Source: Aquipseudomonas alcaligenes NBRC 14159
Lineage (GTDB): Bacteria; Pseudomonadota; Gammaproteobacteria; Pseudomonadales; Pseudomonadaceae
Assembly (NCBI RefSeq): GCF_000467105.1
Contig: NZ_BATI01000032.1
Location: 25,118 to 89,117, forward strand
Length of the DNA stretch: 64,000 nucleotides
Direction of reading: 5' to 3'
This document shows positions 28,336 through 37,220 of the stretch, one piece after another. The position numbers were made by a program, and so were the translations under genes. The notes under the pieces are model-generated. The model did not search any database and was not told the origin of the DNA. It was given only the letters and a program-made list of their open reading frames with translations. Numbering within the stretch: position 1 is the stretch's first letter; each line of letters opens with the position of its first letter.

Positions 28336-29130
28336 TCAGCGGTTGCGCAGGAAGGCGTTGATGAACTCGCCCTGGTTGGGCGCGTCCTGCTCGGTGCTGA
28401 AGACCAGCCTGCCATCCTTCTCGCGCAGCTTCATCGCCTTGTCGAAGCGGCATTCCACCCCCTTGAGGCTGGCAACCTGCGCCTTGAAGTCGGCATCGCT
28501 CTCACACAGGCTGGCCAGCTGGTTGACCACCTCGCCGCAATAGCCGGCGATGCTCAGCGCCTTCATCTTCTCGTCGTCGATGGCGTTCCACTCCACCCGC
28601 GTCTGCAGCGGTACGCCGCAGGCTTCGCTGGCTTCCTCATCGAGTTCCTTGAGCAGGCGTTTGTTGGTCTGCAGGTGCTTGCTGCGGTCGAAGCGGGCCA
28701 GCTTCTCCTGCAGGCCCTCGCTCTGCTGCTGTTCGTACAGGGCCAGCAGTTCGGCCGGCTTGGCCTTCTTGCTCAGCGTCTCGTCGAAGGTCAGCGGGAA
28801 GCCGGGGGTTTCCGGCAGGTACAGCTGGTAGCTCTCGCCGTCCCAGCCCTGGCGCTTGAGCAGCATGTTGTAGCGGCCACCGTCGAGGGTGGTGCTGTAG
28901 TCGCGCTCCTGGTTGCCGCGGTCGTCGACCTCGGTGAGGAACACCACCGAGTCCAGCGGGTGGTTGAGGCCCTTGACCTGCAACAGCGCCTGCTGGCCGT
29001 CGGCGCTGGGCGCGAGCGTCACCATCACGCCCGTGCCGGTATCGAACACCTGGGGGTACTTTGCCAGTTCGAGGGCCTGGGCCTGGGCGGCCAGCAGCAG
29101 GGAAGCGACAAAAAGGGAGGGCTTGTGCAT
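28336..29130 (-). CDS. Periplasmic protein of unknown function
   Basis: 264 aa with a short signal peptide (cleavage after A-Q-A-L-A or nearby, about residue 20). The mature protein is soluble and rich in Lys, Glu and Gln, with helical stretches from residue ~135 to 190 and three Cys near 187, 217 and 226. I do not recognise the family. ATG 29130 has GGGAGG 6 nt upstream; a longer frame starting at 29712 overlaps adhP on the same strand and is rejected. A T-less GC hairpin (28309-28329) follows its stop. Confidence 0.68.
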   Translation of the reverse strand: MHKPSLFVASLLLAAQAQALELAKYPQVFDTGTGVMVTLAPSADGQQALLQVKGLNHPLDSVVFLTEVDDRGNQERDYSTTLDGGRYNMLLKRQGWDGESYQLYLPETPGFPLTFDETLSKKAKPAELLALYEQQQSEGLQEKLARFDRSKHLQTNKRLLKELDEEASEACGVPLQTRVEWNAIDDEKMKALSIAGYCGEVVNQLASLCESDADFKAQVASLKGVECRFDKAMKLREKDGRLVFSTEQDAPNQGEFINAFLRNR

Positions 29131-29198
29131 GACAACATCCTTGTCTAATGAAAGAGCCGCCAGCATAGCCAATGCCCGCGGCCCGGTCTGTGCGCCGG

Positions 29199-30221
29199 CT
29201 AGAACTCCAGCACCATGCGCCCCTCGATGCGCCCGGCACGCAGGTCGCCGAAGATGGCGTTGATCTGCTCCAGGCGGCCGCGCTGGATGGTGGCCTGGAC
29301 CTGGCCCTCGGCGGCGAAGTCCAGCGCCTCCTGCAGGTCGGCGCGGGTGCCGACGATGGAGCCGGTGATATGGATGGCCTTGAGCACCACGTCGAAGATC
29401 GGCGTCGGGAAATCGCCCGGCGGCAGCCCCACCAGCGCCACCGTGCCGCGCCGGCGCACCATGCCGATGGCCTGGCCGAAGGCGCGGGTGGACACGGCGG
29501 TAACCAGCACGCCGTGGGCGCCGCCGATTTCCTCCTGCAGCACCGCGGCAGGGTCCTGGTCGCGCGCGTTCACCGTCAGGCTGGCGCCCAGGCGCCGCGC
29601 CAGGCGCAGCTTGGCATCGTCCACGTCGACCGCCGCCACATGCAGGCCCATGGCGCGCGCATACTGGATCGCCACATGACCCAGCCCGCCGATGCCGGAG
29701 ATGGCCACCCACTGCCCCGGGCGGGCGCGGGTTTCCTTGAGGCCCTTGTACACCGTGACGCCGGCGCAGAGGATCGGCGCGATCTCGGCGAAGCCGACGC
29801 TCGGCGGCAGGATGCCGACATAGTTGGGGTCGGCCAGCACGTATTCGGCGTAGCCGCCGTTGATCGAATAGCCGGTGTTCTGCTGCTGCTCGCAGAGGGT
29901 TTCCCAGCCGGTCAGGCAGTGCTCGCAGCAGCCGCAGGCGCTGTACAGCCAGGGCACGCCGACCCGGTCGCCTTCCTTGACCCGTGTCACCCCGGCGCCG
30001 ACCGCCGCCACGTGGCCGACGCCCTCATGTCCGGGGATGAACGGCAGCGTCGGTTTCACCGGCCAGTCGCCGTCCGCCGCATGCAGGTCGGTGTGGCAGA
30101 CGCCGCTGGCGGCGATCTTCACCAGTATCTGCCCGGGGCCGGGCAGCGGTACGCGCACTTCCTCCAGGCGCAGCGGTTCGCCGAAGGCATGTACCACGGC
30201 GGCTTTCATCGTTCTGTCCAT
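29199..30221 (-). CDS. adhP: Zinc-dependent alcohol dehydrogenase
   Basis: 340-aa MDR-family enzyme oxidising primary alcohols to aldehydes with NAD. Catalytic zinc ligands in GVCHTDLHAADG (Cys about residue 41) and PGHEGVG; structural zinc cysteines in a C-x2-C-x-x-C-type block, ACGCCEHCLTGWETLC (about residues 92-107). The nucleotide fold GIGGLGHVA lies near 174. ATG 30221 is 8 nt after GAGG; a longer frame at 30290 is less likely. A second in-frame ATG is at 30209. Confidence 0.93.
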   Translation of the reverse strand: MDRTMKAAVVHAFGEPLRLEEVRVPLPGPGQILVKIAASGVCHTDLHAADGDWPVKPTLPFIPGHEGVGHVAAVGAGVTRVKEGDRVGVPWLYSACGCCEHCLTGWETLCEQQQNTGYSINGGYAEYVLADPNYVGILPPSVGFAEIAPILCAGVTVYKGLKETRARPGQWVAISGIGGLGHVAIQYARAMGLHVAAVDVDDAKLRLARRLGASLTVNARDQDPAAVLQEEIGGAHGVLVTAVSTRAFGQAIGMVRRRGTVALVGLPPGDFPTPIFDVVLKAIHITGSIVGTRADLQEALDFAAEGQVQATIQRGRLEQINAIFGDLRAGRIEGRMVLEF

Positions 30222-30409
30222 GACGGGTTCCTCTGCGCGACGGGCCTTCAGTCTCGCTCCGTTGTGCCGGGGCGCATTGAGCTGGGACAAGAAAAGCGCT
30301 GACGGGCGTTCGGGAGAATTCCCGAGCCTTCGGTCAATCGCCCATTGGTGGGCGCTGCGGCCTGGCCTAGAGTGAATCCATCGTCCGCCGTCGTCGTGCG
30401 AGGCTCGCC

Positions 30410-31153
30410 ATGCCGGTCAGAGCGCTGTTGCTGCCCTTGCTGTTGCTGCTGGCGGGAGCCGTCCGCGGCGAGCCGTTCATGGTCTATGCCACCCACGACG
30501 GTTTCCCCAAGTACTACGAGCAGGACGGCGAGGCCAAGGGCATAGTGGTGGACATCACCCGTCTGTGCCTGGACGAGATGCAGCTGCCCTATCAGTTCAA
30601 GATGCTGCCCTGGGCGCGCGCCTACAGCATGGCGGAGCGCGGCGGTGGCGGGGTCATCGGCCTGTCGCTGAGCGCCGAGCGGCAGGCGCTGTTCGACTTC
30701 TCCGAGCCGATCTTCACCGAGCGCATCGTGCTGCTGGTCAAACGTGGCCGGGAATTCCCCTACCAGGGCATCGCCGACCTGAAAGACAAGCTGCTCGGCG
30801 TGACCATCGGCACCAGCTACGGCACCGCCTTCGACGAGGCCGTGGCCAGTGGCGCCATGACCATAGTCGGCTTCAACGACACCCGCAGCGGCCTGGCCAT
30901 GCTGCTGCGCGAGCGCATCGACGCCATCCTGGTCGGCTCCAGCGTGGATATCGACAGGCTGGCGGCCGGCCACCTCGATCTGCCGCCCGGTACCTTCGTC
31001 GCCCTGCCGGTGCCGTTCAAGACCGACAGCAAGCACATGGGCATCGCCAAGTCGCTGAAAATGGGCTGGTTCCTCGAGCGCTTCAACCAGTGCCTGCGCC
31101 GTGGCCAGGCGGACGGCAGCCTCGACGCCATCGTCTACCGCTACACCAACTGA
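30410..31153 (+). CDS. Periplasmic solute-binding protein, SBP_bac_3-like
   Basis: 247 aa with a signal peptide (strong Leu core, cleavage near V-R-G|E at about residue 21). The rest matches the family 3 (amino acid) binding fold: IVVDITRLCLDEM after the first strand, and FDFSEPIFTERIVLLVK near residues 100-116. No permease or ATPase is adjacent, so it is an orphan that may act in sensing or with a distant transporter. Ligand not determined. Confidence 0.82.
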   Translation: MPVRALLLPLLLLLAGAVRGEPFMVYATHDGFPKYYEQDGEAKGIVVDITRLCLDEMQLPYQFKMLPWARAYSMAERGGGGVIGLSLSAERQALFDFSEPIFTERIVLLVKRGREFPYQGIADLKDKLLGVTIGTSYGTAFDEAVASGAMTIVGFNDTRSGLAMLLRERIDAILVGSSVDIDRLAAGHLDLPPGTFVALPVPFKTDSKHMGIAKSLKMGWFLERFNQCLRRGQADGSLDAIVYRYTN

Positions 31154-31164
31154 GGTACGGGGCG

Positions 31165-31344
31165 TTATTCGCCGAAGTGCGCGGCGCTGACCAGCGGGCA
31201 GACGATCAGCTGGTAGCAGAACTCGCTGCCCGCCCGGGCCTCGATGCGTTCGTCGTGTACGGAGAGCGGTGATTGGCGGTGATCGTTGCTGGTGCAGCCG
31301 CCGAGGGTGGCGAGGAGGCAGGCGAAGGCGAGGGCGCGGCGCAT
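31165..31344 (-). CDS. Small lipoprotein
   Basis: 59 aa: M-R-R-A-L start, hydrophobic core and lipobox LGGC (Cys at about residue 17), leaving a ~43-residue mature protein with two more Cys. AAGGA lies 8 nt upstream of ATG 31344. Function unknown; convergent with the binding-protein gene, 11 bp between stops. Confidence 0.65.
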   Translation of the reverse strand: MRRALAFACLLATLGGCTSNDHRQSPLSVHDERIEARAGSEFCYQLIVCPLVSAAHFGE

Positions 31345-31430
31345 CTTGAAATCCTTTTCAATCTGGCGGGGTGGCAAAGCCCAGGATTCTAACCCGGCGA
31401 GCGCCATCCGGCTGTGTGCCAGCCGGCAGT

Positions 31431-32063
31431 TCAGGGTGGCGTGGTACCGCTGACGGGCGCGGGCGGCGGAGCGGCGTCGCCCGGCGCCTCGTCCGGCTTC
31501 GGGGTGGCGAGGCTCTGCGAGGTGTTCTTCTGCGGGCGCTGCTCGGTCTTGAACAGCGATGCGGAGATCTCGCGGATCTTGCCCACCACATGGTGCCAGC
31601 TGTAGCCCGAGACGAAGCCTACGGCGGCGAAGCCGAATTCGGCCGTCTTCGGCGCCTGCTCACCGGACATGGCCCCGGAAAACACCAGCAGCCCGCTCTG
31701 GAACAGGGCGAACACCAGGATGCCGATGATGGTCGACAGCACCGGCGACAGGAGAAAGCCCCAGATGTGGTCCACGTCGTACTGCTTCACGATGGCCACG
31801 TACTTGTGGAACGACACCAGGTCCAGGGTGCCGCAGCCCAGTATCGCGCCCACCGTGGAGAACAGGCACAGCTTCAGCAGCGGCTCCAGCGTCGTCCCCG
31901 GCGCCAGGTGCCACAGGCCGTGCAGGGAGGCAAAGCCATTGATCCAGCCATCGAACAGCAGCCAGATGCCGTACAGGCTGTAGCTCAAGATGAAGACGAA
32001 GACGAAGGGCATGCTCGGGTGAAAATTGGCTTTGCCCGTGGGAGTGCCGTTGACCTCTTGCAT
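31431..32063 (-). CDS. Integral membrane protein of unknown function
   Basis: 210 aa with about four hydrophobic segments (residues ~18-38, 60-80, 103-128 and a weaker one near 143-155) and a hydrophilic Pro/Ala/Thr-rich C-terminal tail from ~170. I do not recognise the family. Monocistronic; neighbours give no functional hint. Confidence 0.65.
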   Translation of the reverse strand: MQEVNGTPTGKANFHPSMPFVFVFILSYSLYGIWLLFDGWINGFASLHGLWHLAPGTTLEPLLKLCLFSTVGAILGCGTLDLVSFHKYVAIVKQYDVDHIWGFLLSPVLSTIIGILVFALFQSGLLVFSGAMSGEQAPKTAEFGFAAVGFVSGYSWHHVVGKIREISASLFKTEQRPQKNTSQSLATPKPDEAPGDAAPPPAPVSGTTPP

Positions 32064-32350
32064 CGCCCGCTCCTAGCTCGCATGAGCCCGGCGGCGACCC
32101 GCCGAGGGGCGGGGTCGGATGAAAGCGCCTGGTCTGTTTGTATCGAGGGGCGGCAAGCCGGTGTTGCCGCGGCAAACGAATGCGCCACGCATCGGCTAGT
32201 AAAGACCATCCTGGGGGGCGGCACAGGATTCGTCTGTCCCGCTCGAGCGAGGCAATCTGTGAGTGTGGTCATCTTGTCGCCAATTGCCGGGGCTGGCCTT
32301 AGCGCTTTCGCTTAAGCTGCGCGGCCCGCACTGCTTCAAGGATGATCCTC

Positions 32351-33301
32351 ATGCGCTTGCCCGCCATGCTTCTGCTGAGCCTCGGCCTGTTGCTCGGTGG
32401 CTGCGACAAAGACTCGCTGACCCTGCGTTTCAGCGGCAACGTCACCGACGCCTCCGGATCCGAGCTCGACCCGGCCTATGCCCAGGCTGTTCTCGATATC
32501 CTGCAGCGCGAGCGCTTCGACCTTGCGACTATCAATCTGGCGCTCGAAGGCAATAGCGGCATCGATGTCGGCTTTGGTGAAAAACCACTGAGCACGCAGC
32601 AACGCCAGCGCCTGCAGGCCATCTTCGGCGAAGTGCTGGAGGCCCGCGGCGCCTGGTCGAACCAGCTGCAGCTGGATATCCAGGAGGACAAGCTCGACGG
32701 TTCGGCGATCAATGCCCTTGGCGGTCTGATGACCGAGCCCATGCGCGAGCATTGGCGCAAGCAGCTGGAGCAGCTGCCGCGCCACTACCCCAGCCAGCTC
32801 GGCCTGGGCACGCCGATTAGCCTGGAGTTCAGCAATTGGCAGGGCATTCCCGATTTTGGCTGGGTGGAGGTCGATGCGGACTGCAAGGTGCTGGCCACTC
32901 TGTCGGAGCCACTGCCCAACCTGACTTACCAGCTGATCTCCGATGGGGCGCCAGAGTCGATGACCATGGGCATGCTCTCGGGGATGACGCAGAGCGTCCC
33001 ATCGCAGCTGAGCTTCGCCGACCCTGCTCTGCAGAAGCTGATTGACGACTTGCAACCCACCTACCGCCTGCAGCGCTCGAAATACATGGACAGTACCGTG
33101 GAGGGCTACGACGAGATCCTGTTCGACTTTGGCTCGCAGGGCAAAGTGGAGCTTCTCGACAGGCAGCCGCTGAAGCCGGTAGACGGGCTCAAGGCAGCCT
33201 GTGAGCGCAGCGTAATGGCAGCCGGGCGGCCGTTTGCCTTCTTCTATGGCGCCAGCATCGATCGTCTGGAGTCGGTCGAATACAGTTTCAGCGAGCCGTA
33301 A
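32351..33301 (+). CDS. Lipoprotein of unknown function (paralogue of 20558-21409)
   Basis: 316 aa with lipobox LLLGGC (Cys about residue 18). Same architecture as 20558-21409: after the lipobox D-K-D-S-L-T-L-R-F-S matches E-D-Q-L-I-L-R-F-N; a Q-R-L-Q block, FADPALQKL and the R-P-F-A-F-F-Y-G-A-S-I-D-R-L ending also align. It is ~33 residues longer, mainly in the middle. ATG 32351 fits AAGG at 32338-32341 better than ATG 32342. Function unknown. Confidence 0.75.
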   Translation: MRLPAMLLLSLGLLLGGCDKDSLTLRFSGNVTDASGSELDPAYAQAVLDILQRERFDLATINLALEGNSGIDVGFGEKPLSTQQRQRLQAIFGEVLEARGAWSNQLQLDIQEDKLDGSAINALGGLMTEPMREHWRKQLEQLPRHYPSQLGLGTPISLEFSNWQGIPDFGWVEVDADCKVLATLSEPLPNLTYQLISDGAPESMTMGMLSGMTQSVPSQLSFADPALQKLIDDLQPTYRLQRSKYMDSTVEGYDEILFDFGSQGKVELLDRQPLKPVDGLKAACERSVMAAGRPFAFFYGASIDRLESVEYSFSEP

Positions 33302-33402
33302 CATCCTGCGGCTACAGCATGGCTGCCTGTCCGGGGCAGCCATGGAGTGACTGTTTGCTGACAAACGGTCACGCCCTAGGCGCGACTCCCGTGGCTTTCC
33401 GG

Positions 33403-33482
33403 TATACTGCCCCGCCTCCAGGCCCCCCGCGGTCTGGCCCGCACATAACAAGCCACGCCGAATGCGTGGCTTGTTGGTTTTT
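33403..33482 (+). promoter_or_regulatory. purE leader: -10 box and terminator-like hairpin
   Basis: TATACT at 33403-33408 is a good -10 hexamer, with no clear -35. Downstream, ACAAGCCACGC (33448-33458) pairs with GCGTGGCTTGT (33464-33474) and is followed by TTGGTTTTT, an intrinsic-terminator shape in the 5' leader. It could be an attenuator for purEK or merely end an upstream transcript. Confidence 0.5.
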
Positions 33483-33518
33483 GTCGCGCCGCAAGGCGCC
33501 CGAGCTAGAGGCAAAACG

Positions 33519-34007
33519 ATGAGCGCACTGGTTGGCGTGATCATGGGCTCCAAGTCCGATTGGAGCACCCTCAGTCACACCGCAGAGATGCTGGAAAAGC
33601 TGGGCATTCCCTACGAAGTGCAGGTGGTGTCCGCCCACCGCACCCCGGACCTGCTGTTCCAGTATGCGGAAGCAGCCGAGGGCCGTGGCATCCAGGTGAT
33701 CATCGCCGGTGCCGGTGGCGCCGCCCACCTGCCGGGCATGTGTGCCGCCAAGACCCACCTGCCGGTGCTCGGTGTGCCGGTGCAGTCGGCCGTGCTCTCC
33801 GGCGTCGACTCGCTGCTCTCTATCGTGCAGATGCCGGCCGGTATTCCGGTCGCCACCCTGGCTATCGGCAAAGCCGGTGCGATCAATGCCGCCCTGCTGG
33901 CCGCCAGCATCCTTGGCCACCAGCACCCGCAGTTCCACGAGCGTCTGAAGCAGTTCCGCGACGAGCAGACCCAGACCGTGCTGGACAACCCGGACCCGCG
34001 TTCCTGA
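33519..34007 (+). CDS. purE: N5-carboxyaminoimidazole ribonucleotide mutase
   Basis: 162-aa class I PurE, which converts N5-CAIR to CAIR in purine synthesis. Motifs: MGSKSDW near residue 9, SAHRTP near 43 and GAGGAAHLPGM near 70, all in the active site. Overlaps nothing but is only 14 nt upstream of purK, with which it forms an operon. Confidence 0.96.
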   Translation: MSALVGVIMGSKSDWSTLSHTAEMLEKLGIPYEVQVVSAHRTPDLLFQYAEAAEGRGIQVIIAGAGGAAHLPGMCAAKTHLPVLGVPVQSAVLSGVDSLLSIVQMPAGIPVATLAIGKAGAINAALLAASILGHQHPQFHERLKQFRDEQTQTVLDNPDPRS

Positions 34008-34021
34008 TCGAGGCCCTATAG

Positions 34022-35104
34022 ATGAAGATCGGCGTAATCGGTGGCGGCCAGCTGGGCCGCATGATGGCCCTGGCGGGCACTCCGCTGGGCATGCAGTTCG
34101 CGTTTCTCGACCCGGCGCCGGATGCCTGCGCCCAGGCGCTCGGCGAGCATATCCGCGCCGACTACGGCGACCAGGAGCACCTGCGTCAGCTGGCCGACGA
34201 AGTCGATCTGGTGACCTTCGAGTTCGAGAGCGTGCCGGCCGAGACCGTGGCGTTCCTCTCGCAGTTCGTGCCGGTGTACCCGAGCGCCGAGGCGCTGCGC
34301 ATCGCCCGTGATCGCTGGTTCGAGAAGTCGATGTTCAAGGACCTCGGTATCCCGACTCCCGATTTCGCCGACATCCAGTCGCAGGCCGATCTCGATGCCG
34401 CCGTGGCCGCCATCGGCCTGCCGGCCGTGCTGAAGACCCGCACCCTGGGTTACGACGGCAAGGGCCAGAAGGTGCTGCGCCAGGCGCAGGACGTGGTCGG
34501 TGCGTTCGCCGAACTGGGCAGCGTGCCGTGCATCCTCGAAGGCTTCGTGCCGTTCACCGGCGAAGTGTCGCTGGTGGCCGTGCGTGCCCGCGACGGCGAG
34601 ACGCGCTTCTACCCGCTGGTGCACAACCGCCACGACAGCGGCGTGCTGGCCCTGTCCATCGCCAGTACCGAGCACCCGCTGCAGGCGCTGGCCGAGGACT
34701 ATGTCGGCCGCGTGCTGACCAAACTGGACTACGTCGGCGTGCTGGCCTTCGAGTTCTTCGAGGTCGACGGCGGCCTCAAGGCCAACGAGATCGCCCCGCG
34801 CGTGCACAACTCCGGGCACTGGACCATCGAAGGCGCCGAGTGCAGCCAGTTCGAGAACCACCTGCGTGCCGTCGCCGGCCTGCCGCTGGGCTCGACCGCC
34901 AAGGTGGGCGAGAGCGCCATGCTCAACTTCCTCGGCAGCGTGCCGGACGTGGCCAAGGTAACGGCCATTGCCGACTGCCACCTGCACCACTACGGCAAGG
35001 CCTTCAAGGCCGGGCGCAAGGTCGGCCACGCCACCCTGCGCTGCGCCGACATGGCGACCCTGAAGGCGCGTATCGCCGAGGTCGAGGCGCTGATCCAGGG
35101 TTGA
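34022..35104 (+). CDS. purK: N5-carboxyaminoimidazole ribonucleotide synthase
   Basis: 360-aa ATP-grasp enzyme that makes N5-CAIR from AIR, bicarbonate and ATP, feeding PurE. IGVIGGGQLGRMM at the N-terminus, KTRTLGYDGKGQ near residue 138 (ATP-grasp loop) and FEFFEVDGGLKANEIAPRVHNSGH near 242 (metal/ADP site). Second gene of purEK; terminator follows. Confidence 0.96.
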   Translation: MKIGVIGGGQLGRMMALAGTPLGMQFAFLDPAPDACAQALGEHIRADYGDQEHLRQLADEVDLVTFEFESVPAETVAFLSQFVPVYPSAEALRIARDRWFEKSMFKDLGIPTPDFADIQSQADLDAAVAAIGLPAVLKTRTLGYDGKGQKVLRQAQDVVGAFAELGSVPCILEGFVPFTGEVSLVAVRARDGETRFYPLVHNRHDSGVLALSIASTEHPLQALAEDYVGRVLTKLDYVGVLAFEFFEVDGGLKANEIAPRVHNSGHWTIEGAECSQFENHLRAVAGLPLGSTAKVGESAMLNFLGSVPDVAKVTAIADCHLHHYGKAFKAGRKVGHATLRCADMATLKARIAEVEALIQG

Positions 35105-35128
35105 ACCCCGCTGCCGTGCTTCGGTCAC

Positions 35129-35158
35129 AACAAGGCGCGCCCCCGGGTGCGCCTTGTT
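35129..35158 (+). terminator. Terminator after purK
   Basis: AACAAGGCGC ... GCGCCTTGTT stem beginning 24 nt after the purK stop, with a short T-rich tail. Confidence 0.75.
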
Positions 35159-35187
35159 CGTTTCCGCCCTCGCAAAAGGAGCATGGC

Positions 35188-35433
35188 ATGAGCATCATCG
35201 GCACTCTCTTCATCGGTCTGATCGTCGGCCTGGTCGCGCGCTTCATCAAACCGGGTAATGACGGCATGGGCTGGATCATGACCATCGTGCTCGGCATCTG
35301 CGGTTCGATCGCCGCCACCTACGGCGGCCAGGCTCTGGGTATCTACCAGGCCGGGCAGGCGGCCGGCTTCATCGGCGCGGTGGTCGGCGCAGTGGTACTG
35401 TTGCTGCTGTACGGTGCCCTGAAGAAGGGCTGA
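35188..35433 (+). CDS. GlsB/YeaQ/YmgE family small membrane protein
   Basis: 81 aa with three closely packed hydrophobic segments and Gly-rich turns (GLIVGLVARFIKPG; GFIGAVVGAVVLL), the pattern of the transglycosylase-associated/YeaQ family. Such proteins are stress-induced inner-membrane proteins without known biochemical activity. ATG 35188 has AAAGGAG 6 nt upstream. Confidence 0.87.
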   Translation: MSIIGTLFIGLIVGLVARFIKPGNDGMGWIMTIVLGICGSIAATYGGQALGIYQAGQAAGFIGAVVGAVVLLLLYGALKKG

Positions 35434-35477
35434 AACCCACGGCGGCGCCTCCCGCGCCGCCCTGCAATGGAGTCATC

Positions 35478-36011
35478 ATGCGTCGTCTGTCCCTCTTCGC
35501 CCTGCTGCTGTGCAGCACGCTGGTTCACGCCGAACCCACCGAGCTGGACTGGCTGGAGTTGATGCCGAAGGAGGACCAGCTGGCCCTGGAGGCGATGCCG
35601 GAGATCAGCCATGACAGCCCGGAGGCGGCCGGCTCGTTCGGCCAGCAGGGTGGGCTCAAGCAGGAGCTGGGGTTGCCGGCGGTGATGTACTCGACGAAGA
35701 CGGTGGCGCGCCTGGATGGCAAGCGCATACTTCTCGGCGGCTACCCGGTGCCGCTGGAAAGTAACGCCGAGGGCCGCACCACGCTGCTGTTCCTGGTGCC
35801 TTACCCGGGCGCCTGCATCCACGTGCCGCCGCCCCCGCCGAACCAGATCGTGCTGGTGCGCTACCCCAAGGGCATTGCCCTGAACGATATCTACGAGCCG
35901 CTGTGGGTCGACGGCACGCTGCACATCGAGACGGTCAACAACGACCTCGCCGATGCTGCCTATGCCCTGGATGCCCGTTCGGTGCGGCTGGTGGAGGAGG
36001 GCGACCTCTGA
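35478..36011 (+). CDS. DUF3299 exported protein
   Basis: 177 aa; signal peptide ends near L-V-H-A|E (about residue 19). The mature part has LDWLELMPKEDQ, then KRILLGGYPVPLE and a conserved VPYPGACIHVPPPPPNQIV segment near residue 112, typical of DUF3299. Members of this family are predicted periplasmic proteins, often near metal or membrane-related genes. Function unknown. Confidence 0.85.
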   Translation: MRRLSLFALLLCSTLVHAEPTELDWLELMPKEDQLALEAMPEISHDSPEAAGSFGQQGGLKQELGLPAVMYSTKTVARLDGKRILLGGYPVPLESNAEGRTTLLFLVPYPGACIHVPPPPPNQIVLVRYPKGIALNDIYEPLWVDGTLHIETVNNDLADAAYALDARSVRLVEEGDL

Positions 36012-36052
36012 TCCCTTTTTGCCCTAGAAGCAGGGCGGGTGAGGGCGCTCAG

Positions 36053-36111
36053 GCGTATTGCGCAGTAGGGCGGGTGTAACCCGCGGCAGACAACGCGGGT
36101 CTCACTCGCCC
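36053..36111. repeat. GGGCGGGTGTAACCCGC-type dispersed repeat
   Basis: GCGTATTGCGCAGTAGGGCG, then GGTGTAACCCGCGGCAGACA and an ACGCGGGTCTCACTCGCCC end: inverted CGGGT / ACCCG arms. It overlaps the last 10 nt of the mutarotase gene. This sequence type is familiar to me from intergenic regions of other Pseudomonas, but I found only one copy here. Confidence 0.55.
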
Positions 36112-37004
36112 TGTTCGCTCCACAGGCTCAGGCCCAGGCGGTGGTGTTCGCCGGGCGCCAGCTCCACGCAGTCGTCCCAGACATTCGCCGTCTCGATGCA
36201 CAGCATGCGCTGCCAGGCGTCGGCGGCGAAGGCGGAGAGGCGCTGGGCCTTGTCGATCCAGGGGTTCCACAGGATGGCCGAGCGCGAGCCGCGGGTTTCC
36301 AGGAGCAGCTCGCGGCGCCAGCCAGCGTCGTGCAGGTGCAGGCGCGACGGCACGTCCAGGTAGATACGGTCGGTCTCGCCGGCGAAGCTCAGTTCGCCCT
36401 GTTGGCGTTTTTCCTGCCAGTCCTCCAGCGTTTCGATGTAGCGGCAGCCGTCCAGACCGCGCACGGCCACCTGGCGGATATCGCTGACGGCGAAGTAGCT
36501 GTGCAATGCCTGGCTCAGGGCCAGCGGCGCCGGGCCGAGGTTGTGGCTGCTCAGGTCGAGGTGCAGGCGTTCGTCCAGGCGGATGTCCAGCTCGACGCGG
36601 GCCGCGTGCGGCCAGTCGGCCAGCGGCTGCTGGCGGCTGTCGAAGGCGAAGCGCAGGTGCACGGCCTCGCCTTCGCTGTCGATGCCCTGCAGCTGCCAGT
36701 CCAGCGCGCGCACTCCGCCGTGGAAGGGCGCGGCGCCCAGGTTGTCATGCTGCGCCTGCAGCGCCAGCGGGTTGCGGCCGAGGTCGCCGAACCAGGGCCA
36801 GCACACCGGTACCCCGCCGCGCACCGACTGCTGGCGCTGGTAGGCCGCCTGTTCGCTGAGCCAGATCAGCGGCGGCTGCTCGCCGCGCTGGTAACTCAGC
36901 AGCTGGGCGCCCTGTTGCGCCACCAGCAGCTCGGCATCGCCCAGGCGCACGCGCCAGCAAGTCAGCTCGCCCAGTTCGATGCGTTCAATCTGTGCCTGGC
37001 TCAT
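36102..37004 (-). CDS. D-hexose-6-phosphate mutarotase, YeaD-like
   Basis: 300-aa aldose-1-epimerase-like beta sandwich. Conserved Gly/Trp-rich segments near residues 64-73 (GGVPVCWPWFG), HGGVRALDWQL near 94, a catalytic Glu/His area around 164-167, and a C-terminal CIETANVWDDCVELAPGEHH. The family interconverts the anomers of hexose 6-phosphates such as glucose 6-phosphate. Alone on its strand. Confidence 0.9.
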   Translation of the reverse strand: MSQAQIERIELGELTCWRVRLGDAELLVAQQGAQLLSYQRGEQPPLIWLSEQAAYQRQQSVRGGVPVCWPWFGDLGRNPLALQAQHDNLGAAPFHGGVRALDWQLQGIDSEGEAVHLRFAFDSRQQPLADWPHAARVELDIRLDERLHLDLSSHNLGPAPLALSQALHSYFAVSDIRQVAVRGLDGCRYIETLEDWQEKRQQGELSFAGETDRIYLDVPSRLHLHDAGWRRELLLETRGSRSAILWNPWIDKAQRLSAFAADAWQRMLCIETANVWDDCVELAPGEHHRLGLSLWSEQGE

Positions 37005-37100
37005 GCCTTGTCTCCCGAAAGTCCCGGTGTATTTGATGCCAGTTGGCGGGAAAGGCCAAGGGTTGAGCGTTCGCCTTGCGGGAGGGTGTTGCCTGCCTGG

Positions 37101-37205
37101 CCCTCACCCCCGGCCCCTCTCCCGGGGGAGAGGGGAGGCCAGCGCATGGCTGGCGGAATGTTCGCGGAGTGCTCCCCTCCCTCCGGGAGAGGGCTGGGGT
37201 GAGGG
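37101..37205. repeat. Pair of CCCTCTCCC-type palindromes
   Basis: Units at 37101-37138 and 37172-37205, each with CCCTC..GGGAGAGGG arms; the outer CCCTCACCCC and GGGGTGAGGG also pair over the whole 105 bp. Confidence 0.7.
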
Positions 37206-37220
37206 AAAGCGGGCGCCAGC

